DNA of 64,000 nt from Brasenia schreberi (GCA_036023115.1 JAYKKT010000080.1:12839001-12903000), one strand, 5' to 3'. Counted from the stretch's first letter, positions 1 to 11,479 are shown. Notes: generated from the letters alone by a model not told the origin. Made by a program: numbers and translations.

Positions 1-285
1 ATGATTTTCATTACGTAGTTGTTTTCACAATTTTTGTTCCATGCCGATAAGGATATCAATGAGTTGGTTTCTAGCATTACTGAATCCAGCCTAATCAGGT
101 TCCACATAACTGGATCTGATCTAGATGCAAACATCCTATATTGATATGTGACCCATGTAATTAGTTTGGCTATCCAATAGATTTGGATTGAGATTCATAT
201 GCTACAGGGATCCAACTTTTCTAATCAACCAGCAAATAGCACTAATCTGATCATACATATTACATCAGGATCATGCTCCTATTAT

Positions 286-522
286 TGGAAAGAATCAGGT
301 ATGCATTTTTATTTAATTTAAAATTTTATGTAATTTACAGATGAATTTGTCATTTTTATACAAGATAGAGAGAGGAGAGAGACTCTCCAACGGCTAGCTG
401 GGTAGTCGTTGGAGTTTCTAATGACTATCCAACTAGTTGTTGGAGGACCTGTTCTAGTCCCAAGCCACATTGGCCCAGTCCTTAAAGTCAACAAGGTCGG
501 GCCCTCCTATTACATCTTAACA
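286..522 (-). repeat. 3' LTR of the 286-4115 element
   Basis: It begins TGGAAAGAATC and ends ATCTTAACA on the plus strand. It aligns over its full length with 3876-4115, including the palindromic stretch around ACTCTCCAACGGCTAGC and the GGGCCCTCCTATTACATC end. The divergence between the two LTRs implies an old insertion. Confidence 0.85.
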
Positions 523-536
523 CTCCCTCAAATTTA
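523..536 (-). promoter_or_regulatory. Polypurine tract of the LTR element
   Basis: On the minus strand AAATTTGAGGGAG lies directly before the TGTTAAGATG start of the 3' LTR. This is the position where plus-strand DNA synthesis is primed in LTR elements. The same sequence follows the LTR end at 58882 in the third copy. Confidence 0.65.
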
Positions 537-1197
537 CAAGGTGTATATCAAAAGTTTGTCTAACAAAAAAAAAACATGAATTTGAGAGTGTCGATTTTGT
601 AGAACCATCTGAGAGCATTAAGACAAGAGATCAAAGCAACCAAGGAGAGCAAAGTAATTGTTGTTGTCTTCCACATCAGTACCATGGGAGTTCAATTTTT
701 AATATTTGAGGAGGCACATTTTCTAAACAACATGAATTCTATGACAACAATAGTTAGAGTTACTGCAATCTTCGCCATATGACAGAACCACACACTATTA
801 TACTTCAAGCCGACATTATTAAGGTTGTTAGAGAGAGATATGACTTGCTGAGCACCAATTTGTTCACCATAATAATCCCAACTTCTGATGTGTGAAGCTC
901 AATAAAAGGTGAAGACCACAATTCTTGAGGAGCACGACCTCTTTCACCAACATCATTGTCTTCATGCTTAAATATCTTCCTTACATCTTTTATGAAATTA
1001 ATCTTCTTCCAGCTACAAAGCATATTAAAAGTGAACAAGCAAGAGCAAAAAAACCAGAAAAGCGCAACATCAAAGCCAAATTGATGCCTTACGAAGAAAT
1101 TAGCTTTAACTCTCAAAAACCAATGAAGCAATTCATGATTTTCATTCCAACCCAAAATGCAAAAACAAACCATAAACAAAACCAAGAAAATGGTTTA

Positions 1198-2250
1198 CTT
1201 TAATTTAAAAAGGTTCTTTAATGAAAAACATTGATCATCTATGTAGAATTGTCAAATATAACAAATAATTTCATAAATCATCATAAACTCATAAATTCGT
1301 GATATTACAAAATGACCTTGGTATACCAAATAAGCTTTAAAGTTAAGTTCAAACCATCCAAATCAAAGCTTTAAGGCTAAGCTCAAACCATACAAATCAA
1401 TCAAATGCCAAGGCTCTTAAATAACTCATAATCTCAAATGTGGTTCTATGATTCAAAGAATAAACTAATCCACCAAGATGATCAAAAAAAGTTTTAAATA
1501 TATACGAAAAGATTATAATCAACTTCATAGTTTCCAAAAATCTTTTCAAACATAAAATGTTTGTCTTGAAAAACAAGAATTTCTTTAATACAATTTTTAT
1601 CAACAACAACAACAACTAAGCCTTTTTCCATACTAGACGGGGTCAACTACATGGATTCTTTGTTTTCACAGAGCTCTATCATGTGTCATGTTAGCAGTTA
1701 ACTCACATTTAATACAATTTTTATCGTTCGTATAAAATGCTCGAAATATAACAAATAAATAGTCAATACTCAAGGCAAAATGCTTTTTATGCATTATTTT
1801 CAAATACTTGTATAAAGCACAAAGTTATCAAGATAACAATAAGTGCATTTTCAACATTGACTCATCCCTAATCAATAGCCCAACAACATGAAACACCTTA
1901 ATCACAAAGGTCTTCAATAAAATGCCACCAAACGTGACATATAGCCACAACATGGAAATCTTAATCACATGAAAATGCAACTTTAAAGTTGTTAAGATCA
2001 CAAATTATCAAAGAACAATAAGTGCATCTTCAAACATTGACAATCTCCAACCAATATCTAACAACATAAAATACCTTAATCACAAAGGACTTCAACAAAA
2101 TGCCAACAAAAGTTACATAGTCACAATACAGATCTTAATCATACAAAGAGATCCAACTTATTGTCTAACAGACAACAAATAAAATTTTCTTCTAAACGAA
2201 ACACTAAACAATTGATCCTACATTGTTAAAAATAAACAAGTTGGAAAGAG
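1198..2250. repeat. Shared interior repeat of the LTR family (copy 1)
   Basis: The block starts near GGTTCTTTAATGAAAAACATTG and contains iterated motifs such as CACCTTAATCACAAAGGTC and GGCTAAGCTCAAACC. It recurs at about 50,378-51,400 and 59,240-60,420. No coding sequence is apparent. Confidence 0.75.
1602..1707 (-). mobile_element. 106-bp 5'-truncated RTE LINE insertion
   Basis: The insert starts with the (CAA)n tail followed by the last ~90 bp of the RTE family found elsewhere in this window (TACTAGACGGGGTC, ATGGATTCTTTG, CAGTTAACTCAC). It is bounded by a perfect 18-bp duplication, TTTAATACAATTTTTATC, at 1584-1601 and 1708-1725. The related LTR-element copy at about 50,850-50,870 carries the same target sequence once and uninterrupted, which serves as an empty site. 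This shows true retrotransposition of a very short fragment into an existing LTR element. Confidence 0.92.
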
Positions 2251-3536
2251 CACACCTAGATTGACTCTAACTCAAATTCAAGGAAAAAAATCATGACACC
2301 TTTCTTCAAGTAAATGACATCTTTACAGATAATACTCTCAAACTGCCCTAACTCATAAAGTCTCAAATAACACCCATGCACATCTATGAATAGGGACTTC
2401 CTTCCTTCTCGCCAAAGCTGCAACAATCCAACAACAACAACAACAACAACCATAACTTTCTATTGCTCTCATCCAAGATGAGACAGCACCAGTATATGCT
2501 AAGCCCTTAACAACCATCAACACCACTATCTATTGAGCCCTTAACAACCAATTCATCAACATAGAACAACCCTACACTAGTTGTTCTTGGCCATCAACAA
2601 CAACGTATTTAAGCCAGAGTTCGGTCTGGATCTCGGGTGATGGAGTCCCATAAATCCAAACCAACCATCATGCCTTCTACTTAATCTTCTTCCTCTTCAA
2701 TGAAACCTCCACCTAATTCACAACATAAGCTGAGGCCGATGAGCCACCCTTGTCGAACTCTCCTCGTTCTTCCTGATCACAGAGGCGGCAATACCCTCTT
2801 CCTCTTCTGATTTTTCTTTATTTACCTCAGCATTGCACGAGTGGCAGAAGGATTGGAAGGAAGGGAATCCAAAGCCAGAGAACGGACCTCCTCTCACTTC
2901 TTGGCAAGAGGAACAAAAATGAGTGACGGAGGTGATGAGAGATGAGAGAGCAATGTTCTTGCTGCCAAGCTATCTCTCCGCCAAGATCCCCTTGTTCACC
3001 AACAACCATTGCCACCATCGTTATTCATCGGTTTTCGTTCTATCACTTCAGTAGACCCATCAGTCATCCGATGTAGCAACCATCGAAAGCAAGGCAACCC
3101 TACGACAACAAGGTGCCAGGAAACGGCTCCATCCAATCATGCTCTATGGGGCATCGCTGCTTCGACTTTATTGCATTTGCTTCTGTGACCTTCGTGCGTT
3201 TAGGAAATGTAGATGTCGATTTCAACCGTAGGAACTGAGTCGTGTCAAGAGTAAAGATGCGGTAGGAGAGTTACCCCCACTTGATTGAGCATCTGATTCT
3301 CATGAAAAAGTTAAAGAAAGAAACCTTGGTCATCTCACCCTCGTTGCCTTCACCGTTAACCACCACCGCCTCCAAAACATCTTTGCCCGACCACTCATCA
3401 CCGCCTGCCACCAACTCCACGAAGCTTGGCAGCCCACGCATCGCCTTCCTCAATGCGAAGCCACCCACATCTTTCTTCGATGAATCAATGCTTTTCTTCC
3501 ACCAATACGCCGATGATACATGGGAGCCTCTTCCAA

Positions 3537-3800
3537 GTTGTTTTTCATAGTGCATCATAGTGTAGGGGAATCACAACCTTAAGTGGAGAGAATCCCATAG
3601 CTATCACAATCCTCAGAGAACCACCCAGAACCACCAACACCAAATCAGGCAATCGGTTGTCGCCTTTTTTCCTAGTGCATCGTAGTGTAGGGGAATCACA
3701 ACCTTAAGTGGAGAGAATCCCATAACTATCACAATCCTTAGCGAACCAGTGAGAACCATCAACACCAAATCAGCCTATCGGCCAATCAGTTGTCGCCTTT
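3537..3800. repeat. Two-copy tandem repeat of about 125 bp
   Basis: The stretch containing TAGTGTAGGGGAATCACAAC and GTGGAGAGAATCCCATA occurs twice in a row (about 3552 and 3680), each followed by an AACACCAAATCAG segment and a TTGTCGCC(T)n end. It lies in the variable part of the LTR element. Confidence 0.75.
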
Positions 3801-3862
3801 TTACAACCACTATTCATCAAGTTGCACTATCATGGATGCACCATTGCTCCTCGCCCATCACA

Positions 3863-3875
3863 GGTTCTGATACCA
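3863..3875 (-). promoter_or_regulatory. Primer binding site (tRNA-iMet type)
   Basis: The minus strand reads TGGTATCAGAACC directly after the CA end of the 5' LTR, as expected for priming by initiator Met tRNA. A one-base variant, TGATATCAGAACC, occupies the same place in the second copy (52465-52453). Confidence 0.8.
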
Positions 3876-4115
3876 TGTAAAGAATAAGTTATGTATTTTT
3901 ATTGAATTGAAATTTATGTAATTTACAGATGAATCCATCATTTTTATACAAAATAGAGAGAGAAGAGAGACTCTCCAATGGCTAGCTGGCAACAACTATC
4001 CAACTAGCCATTGGAGGACCTGTTTTGGTCCCAGTGACCAGCCCACATTGGCCCAGTACTCGAAGTCAGCAGGGTTGGGCCCTATTGGCCCAACCAATCC
4101 TATTACATCTTCACA
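3876..4115 (-). repeat. 5' LTR of the 286-4115 element
   Basis: It begins TGTAAAGAATAAG and ends CATCTTCACA on the plus strand. It is 240 bp long and homologous over its full length to 286-522. Confidence 0.85.
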
Positions 4116-4120
4116 ATTAT

Positions 4121-5105
4121 CAACCCATCCTGAACATCATTTTATCTTCTTTTTTAATTTATGGTGACCTAGAGAGATCATACCTAAATAAGACTCAACT
4201 GATTGTGTAATTTCAGTGCACTGTTTTTAGGAAATCCATCGAATCAAGCACAATATCAACTACATTTCCATAGTCCGAACTGACTTGTATAGCCTCCCAA
4301 TTTGAAATCAAATAGAACTAATCTCTAACAAAAAAAATCTTCTTGTATATGCAAAGCATAACGACAAAGAGGTATAGAAAAATATTAGCAGAATACCACA
4401 CCCAGGGCCAGATGGATTTCGCCTTCAACCTACATCACAGGATTGCTTCTAATAGGGTCCACCTGTTGGACACTGACATCTGGGACCAATGTTATCTATA
4501 TTGTTCCATGTCGTACATATGGAATGATACATGTCATTTCTAAAACATTTTTGACACAATACAGGGCCTGTATCAGGCCATACCTCTTTATCAGCTTGCA
4601 TCATGAGATACAAGCTATATTGCAGATACAGATGATATGCCCTACACATTAGCATGCTACTTATTTTTCCACATCTGTGGCTTTTAAAGCCCTTCTTGCC
4701 ACATTTCTCTTCCATTTAAACTCACCTAGGGGGTGACTCCACACTTTTTTTTTCGAATCAAAGCCTTTTCCTAATTCTTCTGTTCTTTTGTCTTTAATTT
4801 TTTTAACTTACAATACATTATAATATGTTATGATACAATACAACCATATCATATCATGGACAAAAACGATATGCATTGTAGTATGCTACTTCCAAAACTA
4901 CCTGGCAACTGGTATTTTCCCACATTTGACTCACCATAAACTATTTTAAATATTTTTCTGGAAAGTTCTTAGAGATATTTTGGTGTTATTACTTTGTTAA
5001 TAAATAACAACTTGCCGAAACTAAGTTGGATATTGTCAATTGTATTTATGGGTATGTGTCTATACCAACACGTGCACATGCATGCGTATGTGCAGGCACA
5101 CACAT
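4121..5105. other. Non-coding stretch, no gene seen
   Basis: This is AT-rich sequence without a recognisable exon, RNA gene or transposon domain. The two overlapping ORFs near 4340-4715 are short, unsupported and have no family resemblance that I can see. Confidence 0.5.
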
Positions 5106-5120
5106 GTATATGTATATATA

Positions 5121-5241
5121 CAACAACAACAACAGATAAGCCTTTTCCTATATTAGACGGGGTCGGCTACATGGATTCTTTGTTTCCACAGAGCCCTATC
5201 ATGTGCCATGTTAGCAGTTAACTCACAATAAGCTAGATCAC
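5121..5241 (-). mobile_element. 121-bp 5'-truncated RTE LINE insertion
   Basis: A (CAA)n tail is followed by the terminal ~105 bp of the RTE family (TTAGACGGGGTCGGCTAC through CACAATAAGCTAGATCA). It is flanked by a perfect 15-bp duplication, GTATATGTATATATA, at 5106-5120 and 5242-5256. Its 5' break lies close to that of the insert at 1602-1707. Confidence 0.9.
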
Positions 5242-5692
5242 GTATATGTATATATAATATGATATATAATATGTACTATACACATATATACTATGACAGT
5301 TACATATATTCTCGCATTCCCTGACCCATGATTTTCAAGTTGCTGCATCTCATAACTAAACCGTTCCTTTGTGTAAGACACGTACCATAACTTGTATCCA
5401 TAATACCAATTGTAGCAATTAACTTCCTCCAATCTTATGAAACTACATCCATATTTCAAAAAGCATCCAAATGTCCATTTCCAGAAATTGATCAGGACAT
5501 AACATCTTGAACCCTCAAAGCAATGTTTCACTCTTGTAAGTTACTACTGTGAAAACGAGAGACTTCTAGAAGAGCATAAATAACAGGTTAGAAATAAAAC
5601 TCCACATGTAATAAGCACCCAAACTCACCTGGCAATACAGAAAATACCTATGGATGTTAACTTATGAGCATTTCATCATGCAAAAATAGTAC

Positions 5693-6023
5693 CTGATGAT
5701 GTGTTCTACGTAAAATCTTGCTGTTGGTATGGATCTCCTGAACACGTGAAAGTGCTTTGAAGAAATTCTCATTCAAGTTTTCCTCCCTCAACGCAATTAT
5801 CTACGACCAGTTGTTAATTGTCATTGAGTGCTTCTATACAAGGTTTTGAAAATTTAAGGCAACTACATCTCAAACCTCTTCGTTGGAAAGCTGATAATCA
5901 CGAAGAAAACAAGAAACTATTGCCTGCCTTAGAGTAGTACTCTCAAGCTCCTGCTCAAGTCTCTCAGTGGTGTTGATAATATCTCCCGTAGCTATGTTAC
6001 AGTTGCTTAATGCTTTTGCAATC
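5693..6023 (-). CDS. COG6: COG6, two internal exons (partial gene)
   Basis: COG6 is a subunit of lobe B of the conserved oligomeric Golgi complex, which tethers vesicles during retrograde intra-Golgi traffic. Two minus-strand exons are visible: 6023-5876 (148 bp, 49 codons plus one base) and 5800-5693 (108 bp, 36 codons). The first encodes a helical segment with CNIATGDI, TTERLEQEL and FLRDYQLSNEE. The second encodes ALREENLNENFFKALSRVQ and ends in LRRTHHQ, just before the family's RAGLELMD block. All four splice sites are standard (CAG/gattgc acceptor, GAG/gtttga donor, TAG/ataatt acceptor, CAG/gtacta donor), phases agree, and there is no stop. The first exon of the protein is not visible out to about 10 kb, and the remaining exons must lie before base 1. 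This may be a live gene with long introns or an orphan fragment. The identification rests on memory of plant COG6. Confidence 0.78.
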
Positions 6024-7872
6024 CTGTCAAAATTGTACATGCACCATCATTAAGAATTACCATTCAAACTCTGTGGCTACTAAAATACTTAGGACCAACC
6101 TACATTCCCATACAAAGGAATTTAATAATGCAGACACAAGAAAGGTCTCTATTGATAAGCTGGAAGCCTAAAAACCTTAAGGCCTCTTTTGGCAGACTAC
6201 AACCCTAGAAATCCATGTTACCCATGATTATCTCCAAAGAGGGTCCAACAACAACAAGAACCTCATTAAAAGAGTTATTTGCATGGATGTCCTTGTTAGA
6301 AGCCAATTCGTTTTGTATGTCAACTCCCATTATACAATGCTTTGCCTGTATAGCCTTCCATAAATATTTTGTCCATTGATTTCTTTAACCAGGATAATTA
6401 ACCTTTCATTGACTTTAACCAGATAATCACCTTGGTTAAGTCAACAAACAGAATGTTTATGGAAGGGTATACGTGCGAAGGATTGGGATACTAGGGGTAT
6501 GCATAAAATGTGAGAGTGGTTGTGTATACGAGGGGTATAAATAAAGCACGAAAGTGGCATATACAGAACTTCGTTTCTAAGATGTTCATGCAAGTTCAAA
6601 CAACTCAAGTAACATTACCTTAATTAATGACAGACAATCCATAAAAATCCAATTCACCAACTGCTCTACAATGCAGATTTCTCGGGAATAGCCCAGTTCA
6701 CATGGGAAAAGAATGCTCATCAGGATAAGAAAGTCACAATCTCGATAATCTCAACAACTATAAGTACCTTGGCTTTAGTTTGTTTCTGAATAGCAGACCA
6801 GATTAAGTTTGGTTCTCTTGATATTATCCAATGAATAGGTACAGAAAAACAATCTTACATAGATGGTATGGCAGTTTTGAAACAATCGTTCTCTCGAGGA
6901 CTGGATCCTGCCATATTCGACCGGATGGGCAGACATAAGATGTAGATATTTTAGCGAGCTTGCAGGTGAATATTGGACATCGAGACCACTATCATGAGTA
7001 GTGAGGGAGAACGAAAGTTCGTGCCCTCCAACAGTCGGTCGGGCAAACAGCCTAAAGCAGCCCAAAGATTTATGGCGGCATGACATGAGCCCTACCCCTT
7101 ATGGTTCGAGTTCAAGCTCAAAGAGCTCGAGGAGCAACATGCAGGTCAGCCAACTGAGGTTGGTTTAGATAGAGAGATTACACGTCTCAACCTACTCGAT
7201 CCTCTGCAGCATGCCTCAAATCCGAGGGATCTCTAAGTTTGAGTTCATGTAGGGATGGATGTTCATCGGATGGATAAGGATGAGGATAGGAATCAAAGTT
7301 CCCGTCTCCATCCCCCTCCCCATTCCCGTGTTTTCCTATGAATCTCCATCGAAGAAAGAAGAGGAACACTGAAGCACATATTAGAACTCACTTTTACATC
7401 TTAAATGGAATTTAATTTATGTAAAATATATTTAAATTCGAGCATATTATTATGAATGAATGTATGAGATAACAATGATGAATTCATGAATTAAAAAGAG
7501 ATGACACTTTATCTATTTATCATCATGCATAATTTGTTTATTTTTCGATCGACCTAACTTTCTAGAACCAATGACACCAGAGATCGAGAAGGGGTTCGCA
7601 GGGTGGAGAACTGTCTTTGTCTCCATCCCGATCCCCATCGAGGATTTCCTTGTTCTCCCTACCCCCTCCCTTTTCCACACTCTAAATCCGTCCCATTCAG
7701 GATGGGTCTATTTAGGGAGCGGGAATCTGCTCCCCGTGAACATCCACAAGTTTGTGGTTCAAATGTTTCAACTGTGTTACATGATACTCTCTCTCATACA
7801 CACATACACATGCACACATACGTGCACGCACTCTCAAAGAGATCACAAACCTTGCTCCATTTTGACGTGAAC

Positions 7873-7925
7873 AAAGCAACAACAACTACAATAAAGCCTT
7901 TTCCCATACTAGATGGGTCGGCTAA
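7873..7925 (-). mobile_element. RTE LINE 3'-end scrap
   Basis: CAACAACTACAATAAAGCC is followed by TTTTCCCATACTAGATGG and GTCGGCTA, the extreme 3' end of the RTE family. Only about 50 bp remain and I see no clear target duplication. Confidence 0.65.
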
Positions 7926-9319
7926 CAGAAAATAATCCATCATGCAAACAAAAAAGATAAAGCTAAAAGAAGAAGCAGATCCTTCTGGTTAACTTGCCTG
8001 ATGAAATTTGAATCATATGGCAAATAAACCAAAGATTCACCAGGTTAGGTGAAGAGTCAATGGATGTAGAATTGAGTAACAAGCAGGGAGAGAGATTTGT
8101 TGAATAAATTATAGTGCTATATTTGGTAGAAATGAATATTACATAGAGATGAAATTAGTACTTTTGAGGTTTTTATGTATCACCCCCACTTAGTGTGGTA
8201 AAAGGCATGGATTGAAAAGTTTTGATTGAGAATTTTAGAAAGTGAATTCGCTATGCCTCATTGTTAATTGTGAATAGTGGAAAGCTAGTGTTTTGCACAC
8301 AAGCATATTTAGCAACACACCATTTTCAAAAGACACAAATTATCAAATAACTAAAAAGCATACATCTAGCACATTTTAAGGATAAAAAACAATATATATC
8401 AAAAGTTAATTCAAAATAAGATAACATGAACCAAAATAAAGTATATTACAAAAATAAGCATTAAATGGTACATCTAATTACTGATACATCCTAGATAAAT
8501 GTAAGTAGAGAACTACGAAAAGAAAACGGATGCTCGTCATAAACTAGAGTTTCAGAGTGACAAATAAGATTTATTTATCCAAACAATCATTCAAGAATCA
8601 CAAATAATCTCTCTGTGATAAATAAGATTGACATGCAACAAGTTATACAACAAAATTCATCACAGTCTCTACAATCATATTGTCTATGTGTGTGCATGGT
8701 GCATGTGTGTGTTTCACATGCCATTAAGAAATTAAAAGGCATCACATACTTCAAAATATGTATAAAAGTTGCACAGTAAATGTGTACCTTACTAGAAGGG
8801 ACATAAGCTTAACTATTCCCAAAACATGCTTAGTCAAATAACATAATAGAAACTGAAACATTTCATATTTTCATGGTAAATCAAACCAATAACTGGTATG
8901 TGCAGGAGAAACAAAATGGAGAAGAAACTAAAAAGGAAAAAGAAAACACTAGAGGAAAGATAATATAATGGATTTAGCAGTTGACATTGAGATCTTAATG
9001 CATGATATAGTGGATTGGATTAGCTAATATAATGGACTTTGTCGATGGCTAAATGGGATCCGCTTTAGCTGCTATATCCCACTGCATTCTTTTAAGTTTT
9101 CTGGCGCACTAGCACACAATCTTAGACACACAAGAGAGTGAGATCTTGGAAGCATACCTCCATAATTTCTTTCAAGAAAAACCAGCCTTCTATCACAAGT
9201 TTCACAGACAACACCAAAAAAGACACCAATGTTTTTACTTAGACAGGCCTTCTGTCCAAGTTGGAGTCAAGCCGATTTCGAGCTGATTCTGACTCAAAGT
9301 CCTTTCTTTTAAATCTAAG

Positions 9320-9341
9320 CCCCCCCCCCCCCCCCCCCCCC
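9320..9341. repeat. Poly-C tract (22 C)
   Basis: An uninterrupted run of 22 cytosines follows TCTAAG. It is directly followed, within 10 bases, by a CAA-rich RTE tail. The length is prone to sequencing and polymerase error. Confidence 0.9.
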
Positions 9342-9346
9342 AGTTC

Positions 9347-9450
9347 TACATGACAACAACAACAACATTACATGACAACAACAACAACATGCCAAATGGG
9401 GTCGGCTATATGGATTCTTTGTTTCTATAGAGCTCAATCATGAGTCATTC
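9347..9450 (-). mobile_element. RTE LINE 3'-end fragment with duplicated CAA tail
   Basis: Two blocks of ACATGACAACAACAACAACA precede AAATGGGGTCGGCTATATGG and TTCTTTGTTTC. This is the RTE 3' terminus, but the usual AAGCCTTTTCCCATACTAG segment is missing. The tail duplication may come from slippage. Confidence 0.7.
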
Positions 9451-10746
9451 CCTTAAACTTGAAGCAAGCTTTTTCCAATACCAGGTTGGGGTACACAAGA
9501 AAATAAAGCACAAGGACATCTTAGGAGGTCATGAGTCCCAGAATAATCACACAAACACACTTAACCTTCACCCAAAATTGTGTAGTTTTGTATCTACTCG
9601 ATTATGTTAAGGATTGAACAAAGGTTTACGCTGTCGCTAGTTGTCCAAGACAAATCTCCTTACTTATCCTGCCATACAAGGGTGAAACCTTGTAATAGGC
9701 AGAGTTAGACAATGCAAACTAAATGGGCGAAGAAAAATGATGCCAACAAGTAGATACCTCCACAAACCACAATCTTCACAATATGTGGAACTTCATGCCT
9801 AAAACCCTCGAACCCATTTGACCAAAGCAAGTGATGTATTAGGGATGACAAATTCAAAACAATAAGAAACCTACAATGCAATACCTCACTGAATATCTAT
9901 CGCGATACAACAAAATTAAGGCCGGATGACTACACTTTCTCTATCATCACGTGATCAGAATGTAGCAGAACATAACCCATATTCTCACAGATACCTCTTC
10001 GCATAATATTCAAAGAACACAACACAAAGAAACCAAGAAAAAGCTAAATTAAAAGCAAAAATACGTAAACTCCTCTAAATTCTATCCCTTCATCAAGCCC
10101 CAAATTTTGAGAGAGAACGAACCTTAATAAGTATTTGGGACTCACCGTAAATCGACCAACGCCTAGTTGCAATTCGATGACAAAGAAAATTTAGAGGCAA
10201 AGAACGAAGATGGGTATTTGTCTATCCAACCCAAATGTTGATGGGTATTTCTACCTCTTTGCAATCATAGCCGGCACAACTTGGGAAAATCCATAAAAAG
10301 TGGGAGGTAAAAACTAATGTGTCATAAAGTTTGACTCAAATGGATAAGTAGGAGATGTAATGCCGGATTTGACCATTCTCGGCAATAAATCCATGGAATA
10401 CGGGAAGACATACCATCTTTTTGAATTCTATGAATGGGTTATATGTAAATAAGAATAAAATGCACGCATTACATTTTTCCATGGATAAGAATAAAGGCTT
10501 CTAACAGAAAGCCCAGAAAGGTAAGATAGGAAAGACAAAGCCGGTTTCTAATGGAAGTTTTTTCATTATAAATGCAGTAGAGAATACGGTGAAAGGATAC
10601 AACAAAAGAACGAACAAGAGAGCTTCTCTAGAAAAGCCTTATGAGGGTAACTATGTAACCCATCTCTACCCTTCTTTCTTTTGTTCTTGTTGTGTGTGTC
10701 TTCCTTCAGCCCTTCCACTCTCTCATGCTTCGTTGTTGGTGTTGTA

Positions 10747-10929
10747 AGTAGATATCAAAGTAATCCTGGTTGATAACATTGGATAGTTGTGAAAAGAATT
10801 CTATGATATCTTAAAGGAATAAAAGATTTGAAACTATAAGTAGATATCAAAGTAATCCTAGTTGGTAACATTGGATAGTTGTGAAAAGAATTCTACGATA
10901 TTTTAAAGGAACAAAGGATTTGAAACTGT
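10747..10929. repeat. 92-bp tandem duplication
   Basis: AGTAGATATCAAAGTAATCC starts at 10747 and again at 10839. Both units run through GGATAGTTGTGAAAAGAATT to GATTTGAAACT, with about ten differences between them. Confidence 0.85.
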
Positions 10930-11024
10930 GTTTTCAAGCAAATGAACTAAAGTGATAGGATACTAATATGATGACTTTGCTGAGAGTAAAGGTGATAGCA
11001 AATCAACCTCTAGACAAATATTTC

Positions 11025-11368
11025 TATTTGGAGGTGAAGTTATTTATTGGGCTTGCAAGAAACAGGGTTGTGTAGCATTACATACACAAGAAACTGAGTA
11101 TATTGCTTGTTGTATGGTTGCAATGAGCCAATTGTCATTTATTGTGAAAACAATGCAATAATTACTCTAATTAAGAGTGAAACTAATAGTTCCTGAAGCA
11201 AGCACATAATGGTTAAGTACCACTATGTTCATGATATGGTTAAGAGAAATAAGATATCTATATCATATATAACAACTAATTATATGTTGGCTTATCCCTT
11301 GACCAAATGCATAAGAAATGATCTTTTCTCAAAGCATGTTGCAAACATGGGTTTAAGATTTGTTTAAA
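11025..11368 (+). pseudogene. Copia RNase H fragment
   Basis: The translated plus strand shows the RNase H end of a Ty1/Copia polyprotein. Recognisable pieces are a GEVIYWACKKQ-like start, TQETEYIACC (the TEAEYIA block), a YCENNAI segment (the D-N-x-A block), SKHI and a VANMGLRF end followed by TAA at 11366. Such a domain degrades the RNA strand of the RNA/DNA hybrid during reverse transcription. Frameshifts lie around 11130 and a stop precedes SKHI. No reverse transcriptase lies upstream on this strand; instead an unrelated tandem repeat does. About 100 bp downstream a Copia reverse transcriptase runs in the opposite direction, so two elements or a rearrangement meet here. Confidence 0.75.
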
Positions 11369-11479
11369 GTATATTAAATTATATGATAATTATTGTATAG
11401 GAAAGAATGTATTGTATACGAAAAACCACACAACATGTATTGTTCATACATCAAGCTACCAACAGCTTATGCAAAAAGA

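Larger units (their letters stand above)
286..4115 (-). mobile_element. Complete non-autonomous LTR retrotransposon, minus orientation
   Basis: Two direct LTRs (286-522 and 3876-4115) flank about 3.35 kb. Both start TG and end CA, and the element sits between perfect 5-bp duplications ATTAT (281-285 and 4116-4120). Read on the minus strand, the 5' LTR ends at 3876 and is followed by TGGTATCAGAACC (3875-3863), a match to the initiator-Met tRNA primer site used by many Copia-type elements. A purine-rich tract (TTTGAGGGAG) abuts the other LTR at 523-532. I find no gag, protease, reverse transcriptase or integrase in the interior on either strand, so the element would depend on enzymes in trans. 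The interior has a repetitive 3' half (about 1200-2250) shared with copies at 50.4 kb and 59.2 kb, and a 5' half (about 2260-3860) that differs between copies. A small RTE LINE fragment is inserted at 1602-1707. Confidence 0.88.
6024..10160. other. Non-coding region upstream of the COG6 exons
   Basis: This could be COG6 intron and upstream sequence. It holds small RTE 3'-end relics (about 7873-7925 and 9347-9450), a CA-rich patch at 7798-7830, G/C-rich imperfect repeats of the CCATCCCC type at 7250-7330 and 7615-7740, and a poly-C run at 9320-9341. No COG6 first exon was recognised. Confidence 0.5.

Noticed and set aside
805..1203. Overlapping ORFs of 126 and 92 codons on opposite strands
   Set aside because: They lie inside the non-autonomous LTR element, show no family resemblance and mirror each other in low-complexity DNA.
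3271..3558. ORFs of 95 and 89 codons in the LTR element interior
   Set aside because: No gag or host-protein motif recognised. Kept only as part of the variable interior discussed above.
6775..7086. 103-codon minus-strand ORF
   Set aside because: No recognisable domain, no splice context, and it is bordered by simple-sequence DNA.
7095..7140. GGTTCGAGTTC word suggestive of a tRNA T-arm
   Set aside because: No acceptor stem, D-arm or anticodon arm can be built around it.
7571..7935. 99- and 110-codon overlapping plus-strand ORFs
   Set aside because: Driven by CCATCCC-type and CACACA repeats and ending in an RTE scrap.
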